Shown: piece by piece, positions 11,579 to 23,187 of the stretch
Position numbering within the stretch: the first letter of the stretch is position 1
Layout of the letters: each line of letters starts with the position of its first letter
Assembly (NCBI GenBank): GCA_009823395.1
Contig: CM020508.1
Coordinates: 849,015-913,014 of the forward strand
Origin: Thamnaconus septentrionalis
Taxonomy: Eukaryota > Chordata > Actinopteri > Tetraodontiformes > Monacanthidae
DNA: 64,000 bases
Direction of reading: 5' to 3'
The notes under the pieces: generated by a model
Seen by the model: the letters and a program-made list of their open reading frames with translations, nothing else
Told to the model about the DNA's origin: nothing
Database searches by the model: none
Made by a program: the position numbers and the translations under genes

Positions 11579-12814
11579 TAGTGCTGCGCAAGTTAACGCA
11601 TTATTATCCCGTTAACTCATTTATTTATAAACGCCGACAATTATTTTATCGCGCATTAACGCATGTTGCTCACGTGCTGCAGGAGCCATGAGTAGGGATG
11701 GGCGATATATCGGCGTTTGCGTTATATCGTCATAAAATTCACCGCAGTAAGAATATGTCATCTCACGCTAATAACGATAAACTTGTGTTGATGACGTAAT
11801 TACGTGGCGCAACGCACTTGCTGCTGGCAGCCGGCAGCTCATGTGTCGCACAATAACAAGCACGGGCTGATAGCGTACCCACCGTGCTCGAGAATCGATC
11901 GTGGATTGTGTGCAAAGTGAAAATAAACACCACGGAAACGATTTGCAAAGATCCTGTTTTACTTTTTATTTATTTTCTTTTGGGTCGGCGGACCGGGATG
12001 TTGAGGCGGGAAACGCAAAAATGTTAGCGAACCTTTACTGGCACAACTCTTTGGACTTTTTCAGGCTTTGTGTTCTAAAGTTACTCGAAGCAGACGTTGA
12101 ACTCTGTCGTTTATCCACACCGTCTTTTCAAGAGCGATTTTTCTTTCTGTTCTCTGTGGCGCTTGTTTTTAGCTAGCTACTGCTTCTGCAAACACGGCAT
12201 GCGGTTTCAAATATATGCAGTTTCAAAAAAAAAATGTTGAATTGTTTTATATTTTTTATCGTCACTTTTACCGTAATAAATGCCGCAATAAATGCCAGAC
12301 ATTATTGTGATAAAACTTTTAGTCCATATCGCCCATCCCTAGCCGTGAGTTTCTAATGTTTATATTTGTGAGCGCACTTCTTTAACATCTGGGTAGGGTG
12401 TGTGTGTGTCACTGTGGGGTGTAGCCACAACGCTATTTAATGACATTCACCTGTGCGCCTCGGATGGCTTGGTGTGGTGGGGTGAGCGTCGGAGGTCATT
12501 GTGATAAAGAATAAAACTGGATTTGTTTTTGCACGCGCGTCAACAATTACTCCTTCGTTTAGCCCACCGCGGCTTATTTATTTATTGATCGCCAGTTAGC
12601 CACAATAGGTGATTTTATTTTGTAAAAGTGTGTTGCTGGCTTCTGCGGAACCAGAAAAGAAAAGACTTTGTTCATGGTAGAACATTAAAAGTGCACTATA
12701 CACTTCTTTTGAATTCATTATTGGATTTTGCGTATACATTGTGATTAATCGTGATTAATCAGGGAAATCATGCGATTAATTGCGCTTAAAATTTTTAATC
12801 GTTGCCCAGCCTTA
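11579..12814. mobile_element. Outer hAT-type non-autonomous transposon
   Basis: The left end TAGTGCTGCGCAAGTTAACG and the right end (complement TAAGGCTGGGCAACGATTAA) are imperfect inverted termini of the teleost hAT kind with ATTAATCG/GATTAATC subterminal words (GTGATTAATCGTGATTAATC near 12742). Flanking octamers ACAATAAT and ATAATAAA agree at six of eight positions, compatible with an old 8-bp hAT duplication. There is no transposase frame, and a second element (11693-12341) interrupts it. Confidence 0.6.
11693..12341. mobile_element. Inner hAT-type MITE nested in another hAT element
   Basis: Terminal inverted repeats are TAGGGATGGGCGATATATCG on the left and CCATATCGCCCATCCCTA on the right. 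The element is 649 bp and is flanked by GCCATGAG (11685-11692) and GCCGTGAG (12342-12349), an 8-bp target-site duplication with one mismatch, the size expected for hAT. It has no credible transposase frame, so it is non-autonomous. Confidence 0.85.
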
Positions 12815-14003
12815 ATAATAAATAACCAGCTCTTCAGCTTGTGTAAAAATGTATTAGCTCAATAATCATCAGCTTTCATTTTCAACCGGTTTTAAGTTGA
12901 TCTTCGCAACGGACGAAAAAAATGAAGGTGAAGTGAAACTTGTCGTCTGTCGAAAATAATGCTTTATTATTGACTCTGTTGTCTCAGAAACGTCTTTCAT
13001 CCCTCCATCCAACTGTCCATTCATCCTTTCATCATCCACCCATCTATCTATGCATCCATCCATCCATCCATCCATCCATCCATCAATCTTTCTCCACTGG
13101 TCTGATCTTCTCCTCTTCCGTCTGCCCTGACTTGGAGGCCCACCAAAGAGCCAGTGACCACACACACACACACACACACACACCCTGCTGGCTGAATGAG
13201 GTAATTATTGTGAGGGGAGTCAATGCATCGATCATTACATTTAACAGCTGCTGCTGCTACTGTTACTGCTGCTGTTGCAGCTGCGGCTGGAGCTGTGGCT
13301 GGAGCTGCTGCTGTTGGTACTGGACTGAAAAACATTTTCTTAACACGCCGTGTTAAGACAATGGCCGATTGATGCCAGCGAGAGAGAGAGTGAGCGCGGC
13401 AGACTGGCAATCTGGTCTCCAGCTTTTAATTAAACGGTCGCAATCTGAAAACCATAAATACTGGCTCGCCGTGGCGGCGGTGGCAGCGAGGGATCGACCA
13501 GCAAGCAGCGACTGCATCGCTCAGCCGGGAAACCTGATTTGTCCATGTAGACGAGCTCCCACAGCCGGCGGCTCCCCGAAGGAGGATGAGCAGTCAGACA
13601 CCTTCCTTTGAGTAAAAAATAAAGAAAAAGAAGAAAAGGCTGTTGTGTGAGGCTAAAGGTTAGCATAGATGCTACAGCAGCATCCATGCAAACAAACAAA
13701 TAGTAGAAGAAAACAAGAACAGAAGACGCGCAGCTAACGTTGCCCTGCCCACTGACATGAGCCGGGAACAAATCTAACTGTCTGGCGGTTAGCTAGAGTG
13801 GCTAGCTAAAGAGTGAAAAAAAGAAAAACATGTCTACTTCTTTCCAAATTTCCTATTCCAAAAGTTCCTATTCCAAAGTGGACAACAGAGTTCAGTAACA
13901 ACAAATTTTGTCCGAACAACGCTAATCGCTAAGTCGCTAAGTCGCTTCTCCTCCGCTCCCCCTTCCACTTCTCTGCGCGGAAAACGTCGGCCGACTTGAG
14001 TGT
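12815..14003. other. Non-coding with short repeats
   Basis: Contains an (ATCC)n tract (about 13047-13084), (CA)n at 13160-13183 and CTG-rich sequence at 13247-13310. The stretch 13370-13590 is unique and CpG-containing. No gene is recognised. Confidence 0.45.
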
Positions 14004-14009
14004 TTGAAG

Positions 14010-14188
14010 ATGGATGCAGGGGGCCAAGGGAGCGGCGGCGGCGAGCAGGCGGAGTCATCCATCTCCGGAGCGAGTGGCGCCGCGGTGGCGTCGCTGAATA
14101 ATGCCGCCATTTATTGGGAGGAATATGCAACACAATGTGTGCAAGGCGTCTGGGAGACGGATAAAATATTTCACAATAATGGGAAAAT
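14010..14188 (+). CDS. Weak candidate first coding exon, function unknown
   Basis: An ATG in good context (AAGATGG) at 14010 opens a CpG-rich frame whose start reads MDAGGQGSGGGEQAESS, followed by a less biased segment with YWEEYATQCVQGVWE. The frame runs to GGGAAAAT|GTGAGT, a consensus splice donor with GT at 14189-14190. Without splicing, the frame stops almost at once after the donor. I recognise no family. It could equally be a conserved regulatory element or a chance frame in GC-rich DNA. In favour: codon-like composition, Kozak and donor. Against: no supporting exon downstream that I can identify. Confidence 0.2.
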
Positions 14189-14192
14189 GTGA

Positions 14193-14525
14193 GTCTAGGT
14201 CGATCAGCGGATTACGCTCGGGCACGCACGGGCTCATGCACACACGCAGTCTCCGACCGTGTGAGTGTCTGCATGTGTGTGTGTGCGTGCGAGAGAAAAA
14301 ACGAGTGCATTAATATTTCAGATCGTCATCGTGCGTCACGCCTGCAGCAAACAGGATCAGACAGATGAGGCACAGACGGCGAATCGTTCCTGAAGATCAC
14401 CACAGCCGCCACTGCCGTTGCCTACAAATCATCTGATTGGCTGTCGGCGTCACAAGTGCTGCCACACGTCTAATGTGGATGTTTCCAGGATAACAAGGAC
14501 TCTTGTGACGTGCCGAGACTTGCTC

Positions 14526-14573
<48 letters not shown>

Positions 14574-15128
14574 CTTTCGGTATGTAGACTGATGACTGAA
14601 AATTTAACCCCCGCCCTTGTTTTTTTTTTCTTTTCTTTTCTTTAAAGGAGAGGCTGCACGGGGGTAATTGTGCTGCTTTCACTGGACACCTAGAAGGTCG
14701 ATTCTGTGATTTTGTCGTGGCCCGACTCAGCCGACCGCAAGGTATGGTCAGAGGGGCTGGAGGAGTGGACGGGGCTTCTGACCAGCATCCCGCTGCTCGT
14801 CAGTGCTCTTTCTGCTGGGACATGTGACTCTGGCACCACCGGCTAACAGACAGCTGCGTTGATCCTGGGAGTCAAGCTGTTGGTGGGGTTTACATGTTTT
14901 TCAGTTTTTTCCATCTCTCTAACTTGTCAGCTGGGCTCTGCGTCGGCCCGCCGCTCTGTGAAACGCAGTGTGACAGCCGCTGCAGAGGTTCTAAACCCGG
15001 TCAGTGACCCCTTCGCTGACCCAGTCGGTGACTCTGCTCGCAGCCGGGACTCAAATATGGAATCTGACTGCAGGCTTCCAAAATGCTCACAAGGAGGTTT
15101 GTTCCGCTGAGTTAAGAGGTGACAAACA
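14193..15128. other. Non-coding with (GT)n tract
   Basis: Contains (GT)n at about 14528-14568 and no recognised gene. Confidence 0.45.
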
Positions 15129-15765
15129 CACTGTTGCTGCTACTGCCGCTGTTACTGTTGCTGCTGTTACTGCTGCCGCTGCTGCCGCTGTTACTGTTCT
15201 TGTTGTTACTGCTGCTGCTGCTGTTACTGTTGCTGCTGCTGTTACTGTTGCTGCTGCTGCTGCTGCTGCTGTTACTGTTGCTGCTGCTGCCGCTGGTGTT
15301 ACTGTTACTGCTGTTGCTGCTGCTGCTGCTGCTGTTACTGTTGCTGTTACTGCTGCTGCCGCTGCCGTTACTGTTACTGCTGTTGCTGCTGCTGTTAACT
15401 GTTGCAGCTGTTGTTACTGTTACTGCTGCTGCTGCTGCTGCTGCTGCTGTTACTGTTACTGCTGCTGCTGTTACTGCTGTGCTGCTGTTACTGTTGCTGC
15501 TGCTGCTGCTGCTGCTGTTACTGTTACTGCTGCTGCTGTTACTGCTGTGCTGCTGTTACTGTTGCTGCTGCTGCTGCTGCTGTTACTGTTGCTGCTGCTG
15601 TTACTGTTGCTGCTGCTGCTGCTGTTACTGTTACTGCTGCTGTTACTGCTGCGTCTGTTACTGTTGCTGCTGCTGTGACTGCTGCTGCTGCTGCTGCTGT
15701 TACTGTTGCTGCTGCTTTTACTGCTGCTGCTGCTGTTACTGTTACTGCTGCTGCTGCTGCTGTTA

Positions 15766-15809
<44 letters not shown>

Positions 15810-15880
15810 ACTGTTACTGCTGCTGTTACTGCTGCTGCTGTTACTGTTGCTGCTGCTGTGACTGCTGCTGCTGCTGCTGC
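15129..15880. repeat. CTG-rich trinucleotide array, about 750 bp
   Basis: Almost continuous (CTG)n interrupted by regular TTACTG hexamers, giving words such as CTGTTACTGTTGCTGCTG. A longer block containing TTACTGCTGTGCTGCTGTTA occurs twice (near 15470 and 15538), so local duplication has acted above the trinucleotide level. All frames stay open and give poly-Leu, poly-Cys or poly-Ala/Val; there is no gene evidence. Longest pure CTG runs are near 15423-15450 and 15772-15808. Confidence 0.95.
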
Positions 15881-15904
15881 AACTTACTCCAGGAAGCAGT
15901 GCCG

Positions 15905-16110
15905 CTAGTCAACCCTCTGTTTGCAGCCTCCTGCCAAAACGTGACCCTCTGTCAGGACCATCCCAAGTGTTTGACAGTTGCCCCAAACAACAAGGCTCAG
16001 GGATCAGAGGGCGGAGCCAAGACCTGTCAGGGGGGTTACCTAGCCAGGAGAGGTGTCAGGGCCCTTTGTGACATCACAAAGTAGAACATATCAGTGGGAG
16101 AACACGTTAA
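15905..16110 (+). repeat. Dispersed repeat with palindromic core (copy B)
   Basis: Begins near CAACCCTCTGTTTGCAGCC, includes GCCAAGACCTGTCAGG and ends with CCCTTTGTGACATCACAAAG (16062-16081), a near-perfect palindrome. The same order of motifs occurs at 35998-36270, 59755-59840 and, inverted, 17013-17190. The class is unknown; it is probably the remnant of a non-autonomous element. Confidence 0.55.
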
Positions 16111-16666
16111 TAAATGGAATTATGGAAGATACGGGAGCACTTAATATGACTAAATGATTATTATTTTTTAATTTTCTACTAAATGAAAGCTGGATGATTT
16201 TCTAACAGACGCTGTCAGAGAGAAGAAAAGACAAAATAGAAAGAAAGACAGGCGAGTCGGCGGACGAGCTATAACAACACGGAGAAAGAGTTTCAGCAAA
16301 ACAACTGCATTCTGGTGGTTTTTCAAAGAAATTAATAATATATATTTGAAAAGATACACAGCATCATCCATCTGTGTTCGTTAAAAAAATAAAATAAAAA
16401 AACCAAGGCTGGTGTGAAGTTTTGATAACTGGCAAGCGTTTCTCTCCAACGCTGAATCAAGGTTACATAGCTGTCTGGCGGCCAACAAAGACGCTACACA
16501 AGAACGAAAATAATCACAGACGGTTCGATGAGTTTGAAATAAAATCAGACTTCATCCTCGGAATAAAAATAAAATAATAAAAAAGCAGATTTTAATTTTT
16601 ATTCCAATGCAGCAGTTCCTCCACATTATTCCTGACACAGATCTCTCACTTGCAATCTTTCTAAAT

Positions 16667-16719
<53 letters not shown>

Positions 16720-17012
16720 TGTGTTTATGTGTGTGTGTGTGTGTGTGTGTGTATAGAATCAGTGTAACCATGTTGCAAATAGAAAGAGGCTCTATGAATA
16801 ATTGATATCAGTAAATGTCACAAACAGGCACGACGCTCCCTCATAATAAAGTGTGTGTGTGTGTGTGTGTGCGTTCCAAAAGAAGAGAAACAACAAGAGG
16901 CAGGGTCGGTAGAGAGAGTGTTAGCGCCACTGAAGGCTGCTTATTATTGCGCCGTTAAATTGATTCACCATTGTGAAGAAATGAATCAGCGCCTCGGCCA
17001 ACCTACCCCCTC
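16111..17012. other. Non-coding with CA/GT microsatellites
   Basis: Contains (CA)n about 16670-16714, (TG)n about 16729-16751 and (GT)n about 16851-16870. Otherwise unassigned. Confidence 0.45.
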
Positions 17013-17190
17013 TGTGATGTCACAAAGGGCCACAGACACATCAGGGGGACGCGCCTCTCTCAGTCAGTGACCACACCCCTGAGCACACCAGCCAGCTCTG
17101 CCCTCTGAATCCGCCCCCCTGTTTTTTTGTGTCCAGCAGTGTTTGTTTGTTTGTTTTTTTCACAGGAGGCTGTAAACACAGGGCTAAATG
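17013..17190 (-). repeat. Dispersed repeat with palindromic core (copy C, inverted)
   Basis: TGTGATGTCACAAAGGG at 17013-17029 and GGCTGTAAACACAGGGCTAAA at 17167-17187 are, in reverse orientation, the two ends seen in the copy at 35998-36270. The interior is diverged and includes a (GTTT)n stretch. Confidence 0.5.
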
Positions 17191-17995
17191 CTATGTTCCA
17201 GAGATATTCAGCGGTATTATATTATATTTTCTTATGACAAAGAATGAAAAGGTGATTCCTATTCATTTTTTTTTTGTTGCTATCAAACAAAAGTGTCAAA
17301 CATTTTTTTTCTCATTTCTAATTTTTAACGTTCACAAACCAACACTTTTTAAAACTGTAAAATGAGAAGTTTATTTCCCTTTTTTTTTTCTTAAACCTGC
17401 ACCAGTAGAATACACCAAGAGTCGGTTCTACATTTGACCCCTCCCACTTCTGCTCCCCTCGCTTGAATTACTGCCAGTTTCCTAACTTCCTGTTTCCTCA
17501 CTTCCTGTTTCCTTCCAGCTGTGTTCAAAAAAAAAGTAGGAAACCTTCCCGGCTTGCTTGCCCTCACTACCCTCTCAGCCGATGTGATGAAGAAAAGCTT
17601 TTGGACTCTCTTGCTCTAATTGCCCTCCGTGTCGTCTCCGCCACCCAATATCCCGTCTGCAGCCGCAGAAAAAGGTCAAGTGCATCTAATTATCTCCGCC
17701 AGCTTGATGTGAGTCGGTGCCGCTAATTGCCGCCAGCAAAAACAGAGAGAGAGAGAGCGAGAGAGAGAGAAGCCCCGCCCACTTTCCTTCCTCCCCACCT
17801 CTTCCCCCTCCCTCCCTAGTGCTCTACCTTTTCCAATTATTGGCTGAGAATCCGTCTCCGTCCCAGAATCCTGCTGCTGATGCATCATTAGCAGCGGCGA
17901 TCAATCACTCATTATTAAATGAAATGTCCATTAAGGCTGCAGGGGAGCTGCAGGCTGGGCGCTGGGCCAGAGAGCCCAGCCCAGCCCTGGGCGGG

Positions 17996-18026
<31 letters not shown>

Positions 18027-18160
18027 ACACACACACACCGGCTGTTCAACTTCTTATGTCACTTTTGTTCTGTATTTTAAATAAAGACTTGGCAAGAAAG
18101 AGAGACAAAAAAAAATGTTCATTTTAATTATTAACACCCCACCAAGAAAGTCCAGGGAAC
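17191..18160. other. Non-coding, with possible conserved non-coding blocks and (CA)n
   Basis: Stretches 17640-17745 and 17875-17960 are low in simple repeats and rich in homeodomain-like TAATTA/ATTAAA words (CATCTAATTATCTCC, CTCATTATTAAATG). They are interrupted by a (GA)n tract (17745-17769) and followed by (CA)n (17996-18038). This looks like regulatory DNA in a developmental or neuronal gene intron, but that is a guess from composition only. Confidence 0.3.
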
Positions 18161-18234
18161 AGTTACATTTATCCCTCTGTTCACAGCCTGCTGATTCATT
18201 TGAATATTTATTGTAATTACTGCAATTACTGGAT

Positions 18235-18352
18235 GTTTTTTATTCATTTATTTATTTATTTATTTATTTAGTGTTGCTTTTAGTGCTGCAACAGTGCAGT
18301 CTCCCAATTTGGGATCAATGTGGTACATGTATTCTATTCTATTCTATTCTAT
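18235..18352 (+). mobile_element. LINE-like 3' tail with (ATTCT)n
   Basis: An ATTT-rich run is followed by TTTGGGATCAATGTGG and then an ATTCTATTCTATTC microsatellite. This matches the pattern of the non-LTR 3' ends at 4150-4200 and 38500-38525. Only the terminus is recognisable. Confidence 0.45.
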
Positions 18353-18810
18353 ATTCTAAATGTCTACATCTTTGGACTTTGACTCAGTTCACAACTTGCT
18401 GCTGTTTAATCTTTTCGCGAAACTCTTGATTGGTGTCACACTTGAACGTGTCCCCAGGAGCAATTTGTGCGAGAGAAAACTAGAATTCCATGTGTAAAAG
18501 AAAAAAAAGTCTAAAATATGCTGCTTGTTCCCATACGGGATGTATTGAAACGACACGGTGGTTGCAGCCAATCCACTAGAGGGGGCAGGACTTTGGACCT
18601 GCGCGAACCCCGTGGCTCATGTGACTGATTGCACAAAAAGGAAAAGGAAAAAACATTTGAAAAAAATAAATTAATTAATAAATAAGAAGATGAGACTCAG
18701 TTGGAGTAAACATCTGATCAACGTTCAATCAGGACGCCCAGCGAGAGGGCTGCCTCACACACACATACACACACACGATTCCACTGCCGCAAGCACTCAT
18801 GCATATCTGA

Positions 18811-18844
<34 letters not shown>

Positions 18845-20338
18845 CTAACTTTTAGTGTTTACTGCTCCTTACAATGTACTCGTCGTTTTCATCCATTAAT
18901 CATCAGTCAGACTCACAAAGAGCCTCTTCTGCAATTCCTTTTGTGCCAGCGTGGAGAAACTGGAGTGAATTCCCTCTATCGTCTCTCCTCTCCGCCACCG
19001 TTCTGCTTTTATCTCACCGTTGTTTTCAATTTGAAAAAAAAAAAAAAAAAAAATGTGAACCAGATTTAGACCAATCAGGGCTGCTCCCACCTCAACTTTG
19101 TTTTACTTTTCCTTTAATCCTTTGTTGTTGTTGTTATTATTACTATATTTTTATATGTTTTAATGTAAGTGAGAATTTTTTTTTCTTTGCACTTGTCTCT
19201 GCAGTGAAAAAAAAAACACGAAAAATAATAAATAGTAAATTGGAATGCAATGCAGCTACTCTCTCTGTGCACTTCCCGTTTCAGCCTCAGCCACTTTCAT
19301 GGAAAATACGATTGGGATTTCAAATATTTAGACGGAAAGACATTCAGTTTAATTTATTGCTGGATGAGATTAGATTAGATCAGATTATATTAGATTAAAT
19401 TAGAATATGTTAAATTAGATTAGGTTAAATTGGCTCTCTGATGTTATTCCTGCCTGTGAGTCAAAGTTATCTTTGTGTTTTATGACACTTTGACGCATTT
19501 CACTTGTTTCTTTATCGACTTTTTTAAGGGGCCAACATTCATTCTTGGTTCAGTTCATATTGTCCATGGATTATCATCAGAAACAGCAGCATATTTGGTC
19601 CTCTGTTTACGACCTCACGATAGAACCCGCGTTTTCTCATTATCCTCTAGTGCATTTTTGCACAGCTGAGGCTCTTTTTGTTTTTTCTTACGTTTGAAGC
19701 CCAACTTGTATCCAAGTGCAGGTGCACCCGTGCTAAATCCGTCGCTCCGAGGACTCTAACATGTGCAAATCAAATGCGGCCGACTATTTATGCATGTGCG
19801 GGTAAACAAGAGAAAACAAAATGAAATGAAGAAAAAAAGAAAAATTCTGACTTCGGTGGTGAAGAGTTTGCGTTAAATGGGCTCCAGCTGACGAGGAACG
19901 GGTGGCGGGGGAGGGAGGGGGTAGGGGCGGCGGTGGCGTCCCACCACGGGGGCCTCTCTCTCTCTCGCTGGGGGAGAGGGGCGTTCAAAGGGCCCGCCGC
20001 GTCCCTGACGGGGCCGACAAACACGGCTCGTTTGCACCCGCGATTCTATTTTCACATCATTTTAATTTCAAAGGGGTTGCCTGGCCGTATTAGCATTTTG
20101 CCTGGGATAAAAGACGAGTGGGAGGAGGAGGAAGAGGAGGAGGAGAAGGAGGAGGTGGTGGTAGGGGGAGGAGCCCTAGAAGGGCGGTGAGAAAGAAAGA
20201 GGAGAGGAATAGAAACAGGATTTTTTTTTTTACATGGTTCTGGGGTCATGTGAGAGTCGACCAGGAAGTAAAGGCAGACAAGACGGAGAGGAAGTTTGAG
20301 TACTGTGAGCGCAGGTGCTGATGCTAAACTGGTAGACA
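18353..20338. other. Non-coding with short simple repeats
   Basis: Contains (GT)n 18812-18842, a degenerate TTAGA repeat (19368-19432), a GC-rich stretch (19895-20000) and a GGA-rich tract (20118-20165). No exon is recognised. Confidence 0.45.
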
Positions 20339-20580
20339 GGGAGTCTATTAATAATTTTTATGACAGGACCCAGCAACCTCCAGGACACTAGGGGCAGAAT
20401 TGTCAATGGTTTTGTAAGAAAAAAAAAAAAAAAAAAATCCTCCTCCTTTGGGCCGTTAGCTCAGACACTGCTGCGTGGCAAACAGAGATTCAATCGCTCA
20501 TTTATGACTGGACCCAGCAACCTCCGGACTCTAGGGGACAGCGTAGAGCAGTTTGTGATATTCACATCGTCACTGCAACC
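20339..20580. repeat. Two-copy tandem repeat, spacing about 142 bp
   Basis: TATGACAGGACCCAGCAACC near 20359 recurs as TATGACTGGACCCAGCAACC near 20504. In both copies a CTAGGGG motif and a remark of GTTTTGT/GTTTGTG follow. An A-run (20418-20437) separates them. A sequence GTTAGCTCAG between the copies looks tRNA-like but does not extend into a cloverleaf. Confidence 0.6.
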
Positions 20581-20590
20581 TTTTTTTTTT

Positions 20591-21890
20591 TATTGTCTAG
20601 TTTAAGTTGCTGCGACTTTTCCACGTTCTGTTTGTTTATTTGTTTGTTTGTTTGTTTGTTTGCCTGTTAAACAAAGATGACGTAAAAGAAAAAGACGAGC
20701 AAGAAAACGAATAAAAAGAGAAACAGCTGTTAGCCATCAGTGAGCCCAAGCACTGCGGAAAAACGGACCAAAGCGCAGCAACAAAAACGACGGCGGCGAC
20801 AACGTGGAGCAAACCCAACTATAATGTTACATCATTAATTTATCTGAGTGACATCAATAATTCAACGCCAAGCATTATGGGAGCAATGCTGCGCAAATGA
20901 AAAAAAAATAATAATAAAACAAAACCACATGGGGCTCGTTTGACAAAGCGGAGAGACATCTAGCCTCTTTTTCCCGGTTCAGTTTTCCGACGTGGGATCA
21001 TCGATGAAAAAAATCTTGAAGAGGAAATAAAATCAGCAGAAAAAGCTTCAAGACCCGCCCACCTCCATCGGCAACAGCCATGCTGAGAACAAATGGAGGT
21101 TTCGCGAAGTGGCGCTTCAGGAAAAATGTGGGTGGAGCAACTCGATGAACAGCAGCAGCAACAGCAGCAACAGCAGTGATCAGCAGCAGCAGCAGATGCC
21201 TTTGATGCCCCGCAACAAATCACGCACGCTGAGCTTTTCATCAATATTTCATCAAGCTCGCTCTCCCTCGTCCCAGCGGAGAGGAGAGCAGAGGAGGGAG
21301 GGGCCAGACAAACATTTTTTCCAGCCCCCAAATAAACCCCCGCCCACTTCTATGTCTTCGAAGTTTTCATGATGTCACTTCCTCTCGCCCCTCCCGCCCT
21401 CGGCTCATTACGCTAAAGCAACAGATAGAGAGAGAAAGAGAGAAGGAGCGAGAGAGAGAGAGAGAGAGAGATACGACTTGACTAACATTCATGTAAATGT
21501 GTTGCAGCCGGAGGGAAAAAAACAACAACAAAAAAAGAATGGACAGTGGAGAAGTTCAGCCGGGAAAAAACGATCCAGGAGGCGGAGCCAAGTCAGCAAG
21601 GTGATGCCGGATTGGCCCTCGACCTTGGTCTACTGCACTCTCTCACGTTACAAACAAATCAGTAGTAGTCACCGCAAAAGATACCACGAGCCGAGTCATG
21701 TGACACCTTGACATGATGAGAACATAACAGAAAAAAAACATTGAGTCACACGATCACACTTTGCACGTTTTCCAAGTCTGAAGAGTAGATGGTTTATTAG
21801 GAACTGAGCCCGCACAGGACCAGTTTGAAATGAACTGGTCTTTCACAAGGGCGAAAGACCCCACAGTATGGTCTTTGCTTGGTTCATTCT
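20591..21890. other. Non-coding
   Basis: Contains (TTTG)n 20631-20662, CAG-rich sequence at 21148-21196 and a (GA)n tract 21430-21472. No gene is recognised. Open frames through the CAG run are compositional. Confidence 0.45.
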
Positions 21891-21924
21891 TTGTTTTTGT
21901 TTTTTCTCTCCTTACGCGACTTTC

Positions 21925-22545
21925 AACCCCATTTTAAACCCCAGAACATGCTCCAATCTGCACAAAATTGTGCACGCCGGTCAGAACTAGCACACATTTT
22001 CATCTATCAAAAAACTGTACTTATCTGTAGTGCCCCCTACATAGATACAAACACGAAAATCGTCATAGCGCCCCCTTGGAAAGTCGTAGAGACATGGGAC
22101 AAAGACCAACGCGTTCGTTGAATCGAGACCTCATTTATCATAGCCACTGGCCTTTGACCCCTGACAAACTGGAAGTGAGCTATTTTCACTTGTTTGAAAA
22201 AATCTCAAAGCATAAGGCTCTGAATTCGTAAGTGCTATGGCCTTGAAGATGTAGTATGACACAGACAAGACTTTCATGACAAAATGTGAGTGGTGAAACT
22301 TTTGAGATCCCCAACCGTTTTCATTTTACGGCCCTTCAAAGTAAAGGTCACGTCCAATATGCAGCTGTGAACCCCATTTTGACCCCCTTCCCATACTCCA
22401 AAACTCACAACATTTTGCACGCAGGTCAGACCTGCTGAAAATTTTAATCTATTAAAAAAACTGTACAAATCCGCTCAATAGTGCAGAAAATGGGGACTTT
22501 AAACCCCATTTTGAGGCTCTGCAGCGCCCCCTGTCTGTCTGATAA
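21925..22545. repeat. Tandem repeat, spacing about 445 bp (partial second unit)
   Basis: AACCCCATTTTAAACCCC followed by CTCCAATCTGCACAAAATTG, GCACGCCGGTCAGA and ATCTATCAAAAAACTGTAC (21925-22020) recurs as AACCCCATTTTGACCCCC, CACAACATTTTGCACGCAGG and ATCTATTAAAAAAACTGTAC (22369-22467). GCGCCCCCT words occur at intervals. The organisation suggests a longer tandemly repeated family of which about 1.4 units are present. Confidence 0.7.
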
Positions 22546-23177
22546 AAAAAAGATCCTCCTGGAGACTGTAAAAATGTAAATTTTGCAAAACAAAATTACA
22601 TTCTCGACAAAAAATAAAATGTGCATTTGTATGTTTAGTCAATGGATTTGTTTGCCTTTATTTGGAATAGATACAGTATACTGTATATTCACCAGCCATA
22701 TATGGTCGGTTCGATTGAAGTTATCTCCCAGTGGAATTGGGACATTTTAATTCTTATTTATGGTGGCGGATGCGTTGTTGATCTTCTTCTAGCACCACCC
22801 CCACCCCCCACACCTTCTCTCCCACCCACGACCCCCACCCTCCTCCCCCTCTGTGCAACAAACATGTTTAACAGTCAGCAGCAGCTGTTCCGGGTGCGTC
22901 AGGGCAGAAAATCACGAGAAGCGCCGCTGAAATGGTGAAGAGCCGCAGTGTAATCGACTGCACCGACCGGCCGGGTGACAACTCAGCCAGAAAGTCTCTC
23001 CGACTGTCAGACCGCCTAGGGGCGTGGGGGGTGGGTAGGGGGAGGCAGCACTTCCAAACCAACAAGCAAACAAACAAACAACAAACAAACCACACAAACA
23101 ACGCAACTTCTAAATGTAGATTTCGGAGCGTCTGAGTCTGAGGAGGCGAGTCTGTGAAAGTTAGGAGGAAGTGGAAA
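22546..23177. other. Non-coding
   Basis: A C-rich tract (22795-22850) and an AAAC/CAAA repeat (23060-23100) are present. No gene is recognised. Confidence 0.4.
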
Positions 23178-23187
23178 GAGGCTCCAA

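Noticed and set aside
15004..16084. Open frames of 168 to 321 codons
   Set aside because: They read through the CTG array as poly-Leu/Cys/Ala; no start, splice or family evidence.
20448..20500. GTTAGCTCAG ... GATTCAATCGC resembling tRNA A and B boxes
   Set aside because: Spacing and remaining sequence do not fold into a cloverleaf and the boxes are degenerate.
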